Assembly: GCA_015039465.1 (NCBI GenBank)
Contig: MU130623.1
Location: 289,685 to 353,684 of the forward strand
Reading direction: 5' to 3'
Length of the DNA: 64,000 nucleotides
Source of the DNA: Phlegmacium glaucopus
Lineage: Eukaryota > Basidiomycota > Agaricomycetes > Agaricales > Cortinariaceae
The notes under the pieces are model-generated. The model made no database searches. It was not told where the DNA came from and saw only the letters and a program-made list of their open reading frames with translations. A program made the position numbers and the translations under genes. Positions 22,043-34,800 of the stretch are shown piece by piece. Numbering within the stretch: the first letter of the stretch is position 1; the number at the start of each line of letters is the position of its first letter.

Positions 22043-22816
22043 ATGGCCAACCTCCTCAGAACTCCCAAGTCTGGCAGCAACTGGACTATGTCCGAGCTAG
22101 ATGCATACAATATCATTGTTGTCCCCCAAACCAAAGCCGAGTTCTTCGGTACTAACAACCTTCCTGATCCATCTGCCTCACTGTTGGGCTTTATGACCAA
22201 TGAATCTCGACAGTCAGCCACAGACAAGAAGACAAAACAGTTACTTCATTACCTTGACTTGGCGATGAATCCAGGAATGGGTCAGGAGTCTGCTGTGGAC
22301 AATTTTGCTGCTGAATTATTGCGAGGTCTTGAATACGACAACAAAGACAGAATCATTTTTATACAACTTGCCCTTCCTTTTGTCATCTGTGGAGAGAACT
22401 CAATTGCCCAAACCAATCTTTGCATCATGGATAACAATGAAATTTTATTGCTCTTACAGGAGGACAAGAGGCTGTCAAGCATGGAGAATCCGGAGCCTCA
22501 GCTCATTGCAGAGGTGATTGCAGCCTTTGCGAGGAACAATATGCAACGGGAACACTACCTTCATCTCCAACCTCGTAACACCATCATGTTCCCTTCCCTC
22601 GTCATGGTCGGCACCACCCCAACATTCTACAAAATTCCTGTCACTGCTGCACTGAGCCAAGCGGTTCAGAATGGGACTTACCCTGAGATTAAAACCCAGG
22701 TTCTTCGTTATATACCCACTCTCCCTTGCAGAAACAGCGAAGGGATGCGCCCCCTTCCGAACCGACTCGAAATCTTGCGATGTCTTGAGGCATTCAAAAA
22801 GTTCTTAGGCAACTGA
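22043..22816 (+). CDS. Conserved Agaricomycete orphan, possibly nuclease-fold
   Basis: Intronless frame, about 257 residues from the ATG at 22043 (MANLLRTPKSGSNW); an upstream ATG at 21965 only adds unconserved residues. I recognise the sequence style (WT..EL.AYNI.VV, AEFFG, LLGFMT, LHYLDLAMNPGMGQESAVDNF, GMRPLPNRLEILRCLEAFKKFLG) as an orphan family abundant in ectomycorrhizal and other Agaricomycetes. The core FVICGENSIAQTNLCIMD...ILLLLQEDKR resembles the acidic-strand-QxK layout of PD-(D/E)XK-like folds. That is an inference from pattern only. It lies among broken genes but is itself intact. Confidence 0.65.
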   Translation: MANLLRTPKSGSNWTMSELDAYNIIVVPQTKAEFFGTNNLPDPSASLLGFMTNESRQSATDKKTKQLLHYLDLAMNPGMGQESAVDNFAAELLRGLEYDNKDRIIFIQLALPFVICGENSIAQTNLCIMDNNEILLLLQEDKRLSSMENPEPQLIAEVIAAFARNNMQREHYLHLQPRNTIMFPSLVMVGTTPTFYKIPVTAALSQAVQNGTYPEIKTQVLRYIPTLPCRNSEGMRPLPNRLEILRCLEAFKKFLGN

Positions 22817-23226
22817 ACTAATGTGTGCTCCCCTGCGAAACCATTGCCTGATCTCTTGATATGTTTCCCGGGCACATCAAACATGAACAAGCGAGGATAT
22901 AACAGGATGAGGGGGAGTGTATTGTGTTATGGCTTTGTTAACATTATGAACACTTGTAGGTTATAGTATCTGTAATTCTGAGGAACGAACGAGAGTAATA
23001 ATTTATTTTTTCCGAATTATGTAATTGCGTGTTACTCTGAGTCTTATACTTACGTAAGACTCGTTGATGGAGCCATGTGACGTTGCCAAACAAGACCCCT
23101 GATTTGTGCGTCTCGACAGCTCTTCGTCAAAAGTTATCATATCAAGGACCTAACCTACAGAGAAAACGAAAAGACGTTAACTCACGACCAATAACGACTT
23201 TTAACTGGATTCTACTATCAATAGAA
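22817..23226. other. Promoter region of the DGK1 homologue
   Basis: AT-rich intergenic DNA. An open frame continues upstream of the chosen ATG at 23227, but its residues look random. Confidence 0.35.
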
Positions 23227-24680
23227 ATGGCTTTCGGCACCGAACGAGGCATTGCCACGAACGCACACGACATCGACGTACAACCACAGCAACAACCCAG
23301 GCACCGTTCTCGGCCAACCCGTTCTCCTTCCTTGGGCCACTCTACTACCAGGATCAGCAGAAATCGCTCACTTTCGCCTATTATCTCATTCCATCCTGCC
23401 CCGTTATCTGCCGAGAACACCAAGGGCGTCAAGAATATTACACGGAAAGTGATCAAGCGTTTGGAGGGGCTAGGCCACCTGGAAACGGTCGATATAGATT
23501 TGGCTGTCTCTGAAGATGAGGAGGAGCCTGAGAAATGGAGCAGTAAGGTAGCTGTGGAGGTGGAGGAGAGGGAAGTCGAGAAGGTGTTGTATGCACTTGG
23601 AAGAGAGGCGGTGAAGAGGGATCAGTCGAACACGACTCGTGTTGGGAATGGGATAACACAGAAAAAAGCTACAAAACTAAAGGCTAATCTCGAGATTCCA
23701 AGAAAAATCCTTCACGGTTCGATAGGTCTGTTTTTCTCTTCCATCTGGATTCATGTGTCCGACTGACTTTTTCGAACAAGGCTTCTTTACTCTATACCTC
23801 TATATATCGGAAGGCGACGTGCGCACTATCATTCTAGTGCTATGGATGGCATTGGCTGTCATTATCCCAGCTGACCTCCTCCGGTTCAAATCACGAATGT
23901 TTGCACGTCTATATGAACGCTTCTTAGGATTCCTTATGCGAGAAAGTGAAAGAGTAAATTCTCTTTCAATTTCTCTACCTTAATATAAGCTTATCTACCC
24001 CGGTCTTGGTTTAGGATTCAATCAATGGGGTCGTGTGGTATATTCTTGGCGTCAATTTTGCCCTCACTTTCTACCCTCAGGATGTGGCAACAGTAGCTAT
24101 CCTCATGTATGTCTATTGGCTTTTTTTAAAAAAAATAGTGTTGACGTCTTCCTGTCTCAGTCTCTCCTGGGCAGACACTGCTGCGTCTACCATCGGCCGC
24201 CTCTACGGTTCATCCACGCCGAAGCTGCCTTCTAGTGTCCCATTCCTCCGACTTCCGCTGGCTCCACGCAAGTCCCTAGCTGGGTTTTTGGCCGCCTCTG
24301 TCACCGGTGCATGTATTGCATTCGGTTTTTGGGGTTGGGTAGCAGGAATGAGGAATGGTGGTAGGGACGTCGTTTGGTCTTGGGATGGAGGTGTTAGGAG
24401 TCTTGCACATGCAAACGGAGGTTTGGGCGCTGGCGGCCCTTTGGGTTTATCAGTCATTGCTGTGGTGGCGGGGGTAATTAGCGGTGTTGCGGAAGCTCTT
24501 GGTGCGTTTTCTTTTGTTAACAGGTTCCTACTTACTTTCTAACTATTGGTTGTGTTAGACCTTGGATCGATAGACGACAATCTTAGCCTCCCTATCATAT
24601 CGGGCTGCTTTATACTTGGATTCATAAAGGTCCTCGGGCTAGCTGCCAATGCATTCTCTACGTCCTCTTGGTTCTCATAG
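23227..24680 (+). CDS. DGK1: CTP-dependent diacylglycerol kinase (Dgk1-like)
   Basis: Five exons (23227-23725, 23781-23953, 24015-24106, 24161-24501, 24559-24680) give 408 residues, every junction in frame. The N-terminal about 140 residues are a Ser/Arg-rich and acidic cytosolic region. The membrane domain starts IPRKILHGSIGFFTLYLY. It continues with PADLLRFKSRMFARLYERFLGFLMRESER, DSINGVVWYILG, LSWADTAASTIGRLYG and the C-terminal DLGSIDDNLSLPIISG. This is the CTP-transferase fold shared by yeast Dgk1 and dolichol kinase, and the motifs fit Dgk1. The enzyme phosphorylates diacylglycerol to phosphatidate using CTP at the ER/nuclear envelope, supporting membrane-lipid growth. A glycine/tryptophan-rich loop (WSWDGGVRSLAHANGG) is an unusual insert. 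Start chosen because the upstream open frame lacks conservation-like composition. Confidence 0.87.
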
Positions 24681-25061
24681 TTCTCTTTCTTTTATTCCGG
24701 ACCACAAACAATCTTGACACGTAATTATTCGCCTATTGTCAATGGCCCCCATGGCTAACCATATTTAGAGACATTATTTTTTTCCCCCTTTCCATACAGT
24801 AGGAATCAGTTATACCGGTGCATTCTCTTCTGTGCTTGAACTCCCCCTAACATACCGTCAGTTTCTTTACTCAGTTCAAGATCCCAGAAGAAAGGTTCTT
24901 TTTCATTCTTGACCCCCCTATCTCTTTGTAAGTAAGTAGAATACATTCAACTTTTATTTGTTGTTAAGGTTACGATTATAAAAATAAACTTCAAACTTTT
25001 TTCCACCCCTAGGATTCAAAATTGCCCACCCCTCGTAGCGAAGGACTACCAACAATATGTG
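24681..25061. other. Intergenic region between DGK1 homologue and tRNA
   Basis: AT- and CT-rich 3' flank, no coding signal seen. Confidence 0.35.
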
Positions 25062-25152
25062 TGTCCCATGGCTTAGTTGGTTACGGCGTCCGACTGTTAG
25101 CGTATCGTGCGGTTGCATCGGAAGATCGAGAGTTCGAGTCTCTCTGGGACAG
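25062..25152 (+). tRNA. tRNA-Asn (GUU) with intron
   Basis: Acceptor stem TGTCCCA/TGGGACA pairs over all 7 bp. The D arm holds AGTTGGTTA. The anticodon stem TCCGA/TCGGA encloses loop CT-GTT-A-A once a 17-nt intron (25101-25117) is removed at the canonical position after base 37. The T arm is GAGAG-TTCGAGT-CTCTC. The G at 25152 is the discriminator. A-box (TGGCTTAGTTGG) and B-box (GTTCGAGTC) are intact, and a T run at 25215 could terminate Pol III. Confidence 0.93.
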
Positions 25153-25777
25153 TACACAAATATTGAGAGGAAGAGAAAACAACCCCTCTCTTGTTTTCAA
25201 TTACAATGCGACACTTTTTTACCATTCGGTTAGTGGCAGTAAACAGTAACCGGTGGTTGATCGTGGGTCGATATAATATATAATGTATAACGGTTTCCAA
25301 AAAAAAAAAAGACTAGAAATAAAGAAGTCCATGTAAAGAGTTCTTTTTTTTTTCTTTCCTTCACAAAATACATCGTATATTCTCCATCCAAAAAAAAACG
25401 AACAAACAAAAAAAAGGAAAGAAATAAAGAAAGAAAAGAAAAAAGGTTTTTAACTATGTGACAAATGAAGAAATATTCAAGATGTTGTGGAATGTACTTT
25501 TTATGTGACAAAGAAGGGGAAAGGGGCGAAGTATTGGGGCTTGTACAGTAGTTTTGCAAGCAATATTTGGATGAGAGGACTATACACTGAACAGGGCGGA
25601 AAAAGAAAGAAAAGAGAAAGAGTGTTGTGTTGTGTATGTTGGTATGAATGTGAACAAACAGCTTAGTGAATGTTTGGTATGCATTGGGAGGGTCATAAAT
25701 CAAAAAAAGAGGGTTATCGTTGATAAGAAAGGGGGAAGAAAGGGAAAAGATGCTAGGGCCAAAAAAATAAATGAATC
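25153..25777. other. Intergenic region, no gene seen
   Basis: Contains A-rich and T-rich low-complexity runs (25295-25445). Forms the 3' flank of the minus-strand gene ending at 25778. Confidence 0.35.
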
Positions 25778-28700
25778 TCAGAGTGCGATAGCCCTCGGAA
25801 TACCAGTAGATCCTCCTCCTCCGCCACCACCTCCTCCACCTCCACCCGACGAAGAAACAACAGACGAAGACGCAGAAAGCAGCATCGGACTACGCATCTT
25901 TGAATTCCCATAAGAACTAGTACGATAGACCATACCAGTCCCCGTCCTTGGCTTCGGACGTCCTATGCTTGTCGCTGTTGTTGGTGAGGGAGGGTTCGAT
26001 GTTGTTGTTGTTATGTTAATGCTGTTGTTGGATAATGGTGTAGTAGCAGGTGGAGTACTAGCATAACTTGATGTAATAGGGGATAGCTTGGGCGAGCGAA
26101 GCGAACTCGGTGATGTAGTAGCCAATGGGGAAGGTAGAGGTGGTGAATTGGGAATAGAAGGAGATGGAACGGGTACAGCTGGTCGATCGCCTACTATACG
26201 TGATATGGAGTGACGAGGGAGTTGTAAGGGTCGAACAAGAGGTTTGATCGTTGCTACCGAAGGGGACGGTGGCATTATAGTAGAGGCCATGTTCGCAGAC
26301 AGTGAAGGAGTCGAAGTAGACGTAGAAGAAATAGTCCTAGCTCTCGTAGACGGGAACGCATACTTTCCAGTTCCACCGACAGTAGTAATAGGAGCTATCG
26401 TCGTACTACCATTTGATATCCCAGATGCTCTCCTCTTCATCCCTCCAGCTGGTAATGGCGGTAACGACTTTTCTCTATTCACCAACATCCCTCTCATTGA
26501 TGAAAGTAGAGGAGGACCAGATGGATCAAAGATGTCCTTTGGAGTAGAAGGCATAGGAATGCTTAGAGTAGAAGATGTCGAAGGGGGTGTATTCCCGCTG
26601 TTGTTGTTGTCGTCCCCTCCAGAACGACGGCTAAAGTTACTGCTAAGCCCCGAAGATGGATTATCCAACGAAGAAGAACCGCTAGAATCTCGCCCGCCAG
26701 CACCAATAGAGGTAGACTTGATACTGCTAGTACGAGAACTAGGTCTTCTAAGCCTAGATGGAGTTTTAGATCTCTCATTATTCCTCTCTTCACCACCTTC
26801 TGGAATAGTAACTTCCAAAGAAAACGTAGAACCAACACTACTAGTGCTAGTCCTCGTACCCAACGCGGTCTGGTGGTTCCTTCTAGTCCGAGGGGGACGA
26901 CGTTGCCATGATACAGGTGGTGATGATGATGAAGTTTTGGAAGAAGATGAAGAAACGCCAAGTCGATGATGTTGTGCCCATTTACCACTTTCTTCAAGTG
27001 TATGATCCTCCTCCTCCTCTTCCTCCTCTTCATCATCGTATGTGTAGGAATAAGACCCAAAGTTCTTATGTTCTGGTTCCGTTTCGAGTATAGCACCAGA
27101 GCTATAGCTTCGAGATAAAGGATGAAGACGACGTAAGGAAGATGAAGATAATGAAGCTGATAATGATTGAGATTGGATAGGAGGAAGGTTTGCGGAACGA
27201 ATGGAAGAAGCTGAAGATCTTCTGGATAGGTTTAATGTTGAGAGACGTCGAGTGAGTGGGGATGGTGCATCTTCGTCCTCGCTGTCGAAAATGAGATGAC
27301 GACTGGGACTACGAAAAAAAAAAGCTTACCTATCACTCCAACCTAAACCTGTGGTCAACCCAATACCACCTCTCAACAATTTCCCATCACGATGTCTTAC
27401 TCGACGCGTAACAGTATCTCTTTCATCTTTAATGATACCTGATTTAGTCATGACAGAAGCTAAGCGACCACGCGTTAGTATGAACGAAGAACTAGAAGAA
27501 TCAAATTCACCATTGGAAACCAAACTCATTATACTTCCTGGTCGTCCATCCAAAGGAGTAGTAGATCTTGAACATTCAGCTTGTGGTAATAGCTTGGAGT
27601 TGGGCGAAAGGAGGCCGTGGCGTAACATCAGATGGCTAAAAAAGAGGACGGGTTAGTTACGGAAGATTAAAGAAAAGGAAAGATAGGTACGGTAACGGTG
27701 TATGAAGATCCAAACTGGAATCTGAATCGTCACCCCCACCTCCACCTCCTGCAGTCACTCTTTCAACTCTCTGTCTTCCACGCCTATCCCAAGCTGCCGC
27801 GTCTTCTTCATCGTCACTACCTCTCCCTTCCAATACCTTTTCCAAGGCTTCATCATAGTCGTCGGCCTCTTGGGTAGTAATAGATAATGGGCTGTTGTTG
27901 GTACCATTCGCACTGATGCTGGCAGAGTGTTTATGTAGATAGGCAAGTTCGGAAGAAAGGTTTTTGGCATGTATAGCTTCCGGTTGTCGTTTATTGTGAT
28001 TAGTTGTAGAGGCTGAAACGACCCTTTTCTGTCCTGTTGCAACTCTAGATTTTGACCTGGATTTAGATCTTGCACTAGCACCAGAACGAGATAGAGATAA
28101 AGCAGGACGAGGTGTGATGGATAGAATGGAGGCTATATCTGGGCTAGGCACGCGTGGGAATTGGGTGTCGTTTGGAGGGATAATATCCAACTCGTCTAGT
28201 GTCATCTCGTCGTTTCCCCTTCCCTTGCCGGGTAGGATAGTAGTTGTAGTAATCGTGGTCTTGGTAACAATGATGCCACCTAAACCCTGTTGTGACAAGG
28301 AGTTGTGATGATGACGGGGAACGATGTCTAAATCCGTGGTTTCCCCATCATCCTCGCTACCTCCGTTTCTTGGACCACCACCAGCAGCTTGTTCCCCTCC
28401 AGTGGAGATAGTTGAGAATTGAGTTGTGGTTGAATATGACTCTGACAAATTTGAGTCGGTAGGTAGGGGCGGACCCAAAGGCGTTGAGGAATTTGAAAGT
28501 GAGCATGTATGATTCTGCATAGGCGTCTTCTGGATCTGCGACTGTGGAGAGGCAGCACGGACAACTGTCGTGACTGTAGAAGTAGATCTAGCATGACTCT
28601 GTCTATAGGATGACCCACGGGGAGAATGCCCTAGAGATGGAAAATAGGCTGCTGTTGGTGATGGGGTGGCGGGCAGAGGTGAGGATTGACGCATTTCTGG

Positions 28701-29159
28701 CTCAAATGAATCCTCGGAATAAAGGCCCAAGACATGGTGCATGTCGATAGAACTGATACTCTCGTTGGGTTGATGACGACGAGGATGGCGAGGAGAGCTG
28801 GGTGACAAGCCGGGAGAAGGGGAGGAGACGGGACTAGTAGATTGTGTCACCGAATTTGACCTGGAGGGTGAAGAAATAATAGAGGCATTGTCCCTTTGTG
28901 AGTATTTACTAGATCTGCGTAGTGAAGATAAGAGTAATAATTGTTCATGTTCTGAGATACGAGATGGACCTGAAGGGAGAGGAGGAAGAGGAACAGATGG
29001 AGGACCTGTTGGTGGTGGATTAGGAGGAATATGAGAAGGAGGCGCAGGAAAGGATGAGAGAATTAGAGGAACGGAAACGCGTTTTGAAGGTGGCATTGGA
29101 GGGAGAGCAGAGAAAAAGCCTTTTGGATTTGGGACTATACAAAAAACAATGCCAGGCAC
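25778..29159 (-). CDS. Large Ser-rich conserved Agaricomycete orphan
   Basis: Three exons (29159-27691, 27635-27330, 27308-25778) join in frame to about 1,100 residues. A start at 29096 (MPPSKRVSV) is also possible. The protein is Ser/Pro/Thr-rich and mostly disordered. Its conserved core lies at the exon 1/2/3 junctions: LDLHTPLP|HLMLRHGLLSPNSKLLP, then KDERDTVTRRVRHRDGKLLRGGIGLTTGLGWSD, then SEDEDAPSPLTRRLSTLNLSRRSS. I know this core from many Agaricomycete orphans without an assigned function. Exon 3 has a poly-Glu run and an oligo-Gly run (25820-25860) near the C-terminus. The intron at 27309-27329 is only 21 nt in this reconstruction, unusually short, so a slightly different junction is possible. 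Confidence 0.75.
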
Positions 29160-29804
29160 GTGCTTATCCTATCCCCATCGGCCTAAATCCCAGGCCTACT
29201 GACACCAGTCATGATTGACGACCGGCCAGGAACGGCGACTGGACAGACTGCTCCAATCCAACGTACTTCTATCTTTTTTTCTCCTGAATAGCCAACATGC
29301 TTTCAGTAAGCCAGTGGGTACTTCTTTCTACCTTGGGAATCATTAGAACCGCAACACGCGTTTAACGTTCCTAAATAACGTTAAAATATTCACTATTTTC
29401 ACACTTCATTGTCCGTAACAGCGTCAAGTATGTAATTCCAGGCGGTACTCAAGTAATGAGTTACGTTGATGCACGATGTGTTCTCAGTGCTTATCATGCG
29501 ACAGAAATGCAAATGTTCAGGAGTGCATTGACAAGGGATCCCCCTTGATAGTGCAGGATTGGACGACTAGGATACTGTCTATTTCAATCTGAAATGGTCT
29601 GGTCTTACCCTCAGAAGCACTTCAAGGTTAGAGCGTAGATGAATTTTTATTATTAACCACGCCATCTCATTGATAATGACTTTTAATGTTACTTTGACAT
29701 CTCATATACTACTCAACAAAAAAAAAGAAACTTACGTACCCATGGTCTCCTCGGAAAAAACTGTCAAAAAAAAACCTATTTTCCTACATAGATGCCCCTC
29801 CTCT
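29160..29804. other. Intergenic region before the NLR-flanking repeat
   Basis: Promoter side of the minus-strand orphan gene. Ordinary CpG content; no gene seen. Confidence 0.35.
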
Positions 29805-30840
29805 ATCTATGCTCCGATTATAATATTTTTCAGCATATATATATAGGTTGCTTTGCATCGGTTAATCAAACGGACCTTGAAGTCACGAATGCATATCTTT
29901 GACAGATATGATCTACACACCAAAACCGACATCGCCGCAGAAGCAGTGACTGATCAAGTTCTCTGGTCAAATTTCAACCAATTCTCGCTTAAATATTGCT
30001 GATATAGGGACATGCATACGATTCTTCGCTTGACGAGTTTGATAAAGGCTCCATTTTGTTCCAACGACGATGAGGGAAGAGCTCGATGTTGAACGCGTCA
30101 TTGCTAAAGATAGAACACGGCGTTGGCCGGCGCGTTAAGCGTCGACAAAATTTCAACTCGTGGTAGGTGGTAGATCGTGGCGCAGACCGGTCAATAAAAG
30201 AGCGAGCCCTATAAATAAGAGTGGCGCAGTAAATAACATATTCGCCGTCTAAAGGGGACCAGAAAATAAGAAAGAACTTACCGCCTACGCCAAGGGAAGA
30301 CCGGAATTGCTAAAATTGCCCATTTTTTAACGCAGAGGCCTGACCCCCAAGTTTCCACCCAAAAAGGTATTTCTCCGTGATGGGAAAGTTCTGAGAACAT
30401 ACCTCCAATGTTTTCGGAGATTTTCTATCTATGGATTTACTTCAAAAAAAAAGCTAAATATTTTTCGAAACCTGGTCAGGATGACCTCAGGAGCCTTTTA
30501 AATATTATTTTTTCACCTTACAAGGTTGGAGAATGGCCCAGATGGTCCTAAATATATGGTTTTAGAATAAAAATACAAGCCCTTCGGGCTGGACCCCGCT
30601 CGACATGATGGGAGCATGGCTGAAGATAAGTAGACATGTTATCTCTGGGTATTGCATGGAGGTGCTGTTTCTTGGTCTCAAAAGACGAGAAATTATTTCA
30701 CTTTCAACAACAGAAAAGTGAATATATTGCTATTATTCATCAATACATCAAGCCCTACTATAGCTTGCCGCATCTCACAAATTTTCGACACCAAAACTCG
30801 GATGCGACAAAATTTATTTTCGGAAAATCAATCAGCGACC
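29805..30840. repeat. Direct repeat copy A (CpG-containing) left of the NLR gene
   Basis: Aligns with 36590-38315 in the same order: CTCCGATTATAATATTT..CAGCATAT, AATCAAACGGACCTTGAAGTC, CCAAAACCGACATCGCCGCAG, GGACATGCATAC, GCTAAAGATAGAACACGG, then the AAAGACGAGAAAT-ATTTCACTTTCAAC block. Copy A has about 300 bp (about 30300-30600) absent from copy B. Copy B has about 1 kb absent from A. No convincing protein gene is present. Confidence 0.7.
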
Positions 30841-31845
30841 GCGATAAGAAAAATATCATCAATGCCACGCAATAAACATATTGACATTCGTTTGGATTTT
30901 ATTCTGTGGATCGTCAGAAAACGCAGCCTTACGACTCGTCTACTGCTCAGCAAATGACATGGTTGCCGACCTTTGCCGACACATTCACGAAGGCCTTCGC
31001 AAACGAACTCGGGTCCGTATCGGTTTCGGGAGCGTTGGAAATAACAAAGCGATCCGAGCGCTTCAGGATCTCGGGGTCCAGAGTCTCGGGTTTCAATATA
31101 CTGCGGTATTGTACACAGCCAATGGATTATTTCCCTCGTGTTGTCTTTTAGACACTAGTAATGAATGATTATCCTCCTTCTATACATTATGCCAAAAGGT
31201 CCGCGTCCTAGAAGCCTGACCAGTAGATCATGCCGAAACTCATGCAAGGCCTTGAAGAACATCGCGCTGAATCACAATCTTTCTTTCCCCAAGCTTCTGA
31301 GTTAGACCAATCTCAGAAAACTCCAAGACGAGGGTCACCTGGTGCAAATGGCAAAACAACAGCTATAAATGGCCGGGTTAGATATGGAAGGTTGTGGGAG
31401 AAAGGGCCTTGCGACTGGTCGGGCTTCTAGAACGCGGACTCTTTTTTGTGCGCATAATTTTTGGGAGTTCTTTATCATTGCGTGCGAGCTATAAATTTAA
31501 TAGAGGGTACTCAGTCAAGGATCAGAATTTTGTTAATTTACGTACCGCTGAGAGAGGCGAGGGACCACGAGAGAGAGGTTTTGCACTCGGAGGTGGAGAG
31601 GCGGAAATTTCAGACACGCAACGGCCAAGGCACTAGCTGGTGTTTATAGCGACATTGTTCCATTACAGGATATTGGAGAATGAGAGGAAACACCGGATAG
31701 AAGATTGACGAACAACCAAGGTTGTAGCAAGAGTAGGGTATTCCCAGGATCACTGATTATATAATCGAGTGCATCTTTCTTCTTGACTCTCATCACCTTG
31801 ATCGCTCACCACACCACAGCTCACTACCGCTCACTGTTCAACAAT
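30841..31845. other. Region upstream of the NLR gene
   Basis: Several overlapping short frames at 30880-31170 and 31390-31640 show no recognisable domain. The last 100 bp hold a TATA-like box and a CT-rich leader, and so act as the NLR promoter. Confidence 0.35.
31758..31764 (+). promoter_or_regulatory. TATA box candidate of the NLR gene
   Basis: TATATAA lies 82-88 nt upstream of the ATG at 31846 and is followed by a C/A/T-rich leader, a plausible spacing for a fungal core promoter. Confidence 0.5.
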
Positions 31846-34800
31846 ATGAAGCGCATTTTTAAGAAATTTGTCAAATCCAAGAAACAAAAATATTCATCTA
31901 TGACCATCAACGATGCTCTAGATTCAAGCTCTAAACCAGCAACCTCGACATCGACAATCAATACAAACACCGCTGATCCCATGCCATCCATTCCCGCTAG
32001 TGCTGCGACTGCAAGCGCACAGGTTATTCAAGTCGCTGGGGCTACCGTGAGCGTTCAACTTCACTCATCGCATCCTTAGGTATTTAACCATCGCCATCCA
32101 TCACCGTCGTCATCCATCAGATTGCCCATGACCTCCGAGTCTCTACTTCGGTTTCTGCTCTGGCGACCAATCCTGTAAGCGTTCCAGACACTGGTGTTAA
32201 TGTGAGTATTCAACTTAGCCCATCGCACCCTTAAATATTTAACCGTTGTCATCCATCAGACTGCCCATGACCTCCGAGTCTCTACTTCGGTTCCCGCTCT
32301 GGTGACCAATCCTGTAGGCGTTCCATACACTGGTGTTAATGTGAGTGTTCAACTTAGTCCATCGCATCCTTAAGTATTTAACCGTTGTCATCCATCAGAC
32401 TGCCCATGACCTCCGAGTCTCTACTTCGGTTCCCTCTCTGGTGACCAATCCTGTAAGCGTTCCAGACATTGACGTTATGTTGAACTGAGCCCATCACATC
32501 CATAATTACCCAATCGTCATCGTCGATCAGACTACCCATGAACCCCAAGTCCCCGCTTCGAACTTGGGATCCACGGACTCGGAACAAAATCATTCGGTGA
32601 GTTGCTTACACCATATGTTCTCGGCTTTCGCTCATGATCAGCAGGCTCAACAATCTGCCTTGGGTCTCTTTGCGAATGCCCAGAATATCCTTATCACTGG
32701 CGGCAATTTCGTAAGTCATCCTCGTAAGTCGTGTATATGATTTGGCACTAATTGTACATACAGAACAATATCAATATGCTCCCTGCCAATACTAGCTACA
32801 AGCAGATAAATATCCCTGTAACTCAAAAACCCAACTCCAGCCCAATATTTACTGGACGACAGGATGTACTTGATAAACTGAGGAAGATTTTCGTTCATCG
32901 TGCTAATAGTAGAAAGATGTCAAGGTGCTCCTGTCTCCTCTGGGGATTGGGGGGGATTGGGAAGACTCAGATTTGTCTCAAGTTCATAGAAGAAATGTCT
33001 TACAAGTAAGGGTTCTTACTCTGCCATTCACAACACTGGATTCATTTCTTGACAGTTTTTCACATGTCTTCTGGGTTGATGCCTCATCTCAGGAGAGCAT
33101 GGAAATGTCTCTCAAGGGCATATCCAGCCTTCCTGCTGCACAACATTCTGGTGTGGATGGCTCAGTTGAGTCTGTCCTCCAGTGGATATCTTTTCTCCAA
33201 GAAGAATGGTTGATTGTGTTTGATAATGCTGATGATCCTCCTCCAGAGGTGGTGGCCAAGTTCATTCCTCCAGGTAACAGAGGTAATATTCTGATTACTA
33301 GCAGGAAACAATTCATGGGAAGGATTGTATCATTTGAGAACAAAATTGAGATCCATGAAATGGAGGAACCAGATGCTATAGTTCTACTTCTCAAGGCTAG
33401 CTGTTTGGATCCATTGCCTGAGCATTTACAGGCTGCTAAAAAGATTGTGACTGAACTTGGCTGCATTCCTCTTGCTATTGATCATGCTGGTGCTTATATT
33501 GAAGTTGGGAAATGTGATATTGATCAATACCTGAGGCAATTCTTATTGCATCGTCAGGCTCTTATGTCAGATGCTACATTCACAGGAGCATCAAAGTATG
33601 ATAAAACAGTGTATGGGACTTGGGATCTTTCTTTCAAAGAAATAGAAAGGAGGGCTGGTGGACAATCCACTGCTGGAGATGCACAAGCAGCCCAGGCTGC
33701 AATCCTAATTCTTCAAATATGTGCTTTCTATCATCATAGTAATATTTCTAAAGACATATTCAGATCTGCTGCTGAGGAGGTCATGCAACAGGTTGTTGAT
33801 AGTGACTTAGCTGAAAAGTTACCTCAGGCAGTCACATTACTGGATCATACTCTGCTTGGCTTAGACAATGATGGTCACTGGGATGAGTTCATCTTTGGAC
33901 AAGGGATTAGTATCCTTCTATCTTTCTCCTTGATGAAAAGAGGACAATCATCTAAAATGTTGTCTGTTCATCCTCTGGTGCACTCCTGGAGTCAGGAGAG
34001 AATGTCAAAATATGAGCAGCAAAGAATGTGTGAGATAGGAAGTGTAATCTTGTCCTGTGCAATCACATGGAGATTTGAAAGTCAGGATTATGCACTGCGA
34101 CGGTTAATATTTCCACATATCAAGGCAAATGAGTTACATGGAAGGAAGATAGGACTTATCAAGCAGTACTATGATGATAAATTCACCAATTTTGCACTAG
34201 TAATTTGTGAGAATGGAGATTGGGACAATGCAGAGCAGCTGCATGTTCAAATTATGAACATGAGGAAGAAGCTACTTGGTGCAGAACATCCAAATACCCT
34301 CATCAGTATGGCAAACCTAGCAACCACATACAGTAATCAAGGAAGGTGGAATGAGGCAGAGCAGCTGAAGGTTCAAGTTATGGACATGAGTAAGAAGCTG
34401 CTTGGTGCAGCACATCCAAGCACCTTGGACAGTATGGCTAATTTAGCAAGCACATACAATGATCAGGGAAGGTGGAATGAGGCAGAACAGCTGGAAATTC
34501 AAGTTATGGACATGAGGAAGAAGCTGCTTGGTACAGAACATCCAGACACCCTCAGAAGCATAGGGAGTCTAACAACCACCTATAGGAGTCAGGGAAGGTG
34601 GAATGAAGCAGAGAAATTGCAGGTTCAAGTTATGGACATAAGCAAGAAACTATTTGGTGCAGAACATCCAGACACCCTTAGAAGTATGGGAAATCTAGCC
34701 ACTACATACAGTAATCAGGGAAGATGGAATGAGGCAGAGCAGTTGTATGTTCAAGTTATGAACATGAGGAAGAAGCTACTTGGTGCAGAACATCCAGACA

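Noticed and set aside
25820..25860. GGN-rich tract as a possible G-quadruplex or repeat element
   Set aside because: It encodes an oligo-glycine run in the C-terminus of the minus-strand orphan; simple codon slippage explains it.
26244..26969. 241-codon plus-strand open frame
   Set aside because: It is the antisense shadow of the Ser-rich minus-strand gene, whose exons splice in frame and contain a conserved core.
30636..31168. Short overlapping frames as genes upstream of the NLR
   Set aside because: They fall within or beside repeat copy A, change frame repeatedly and show no conserved motif.
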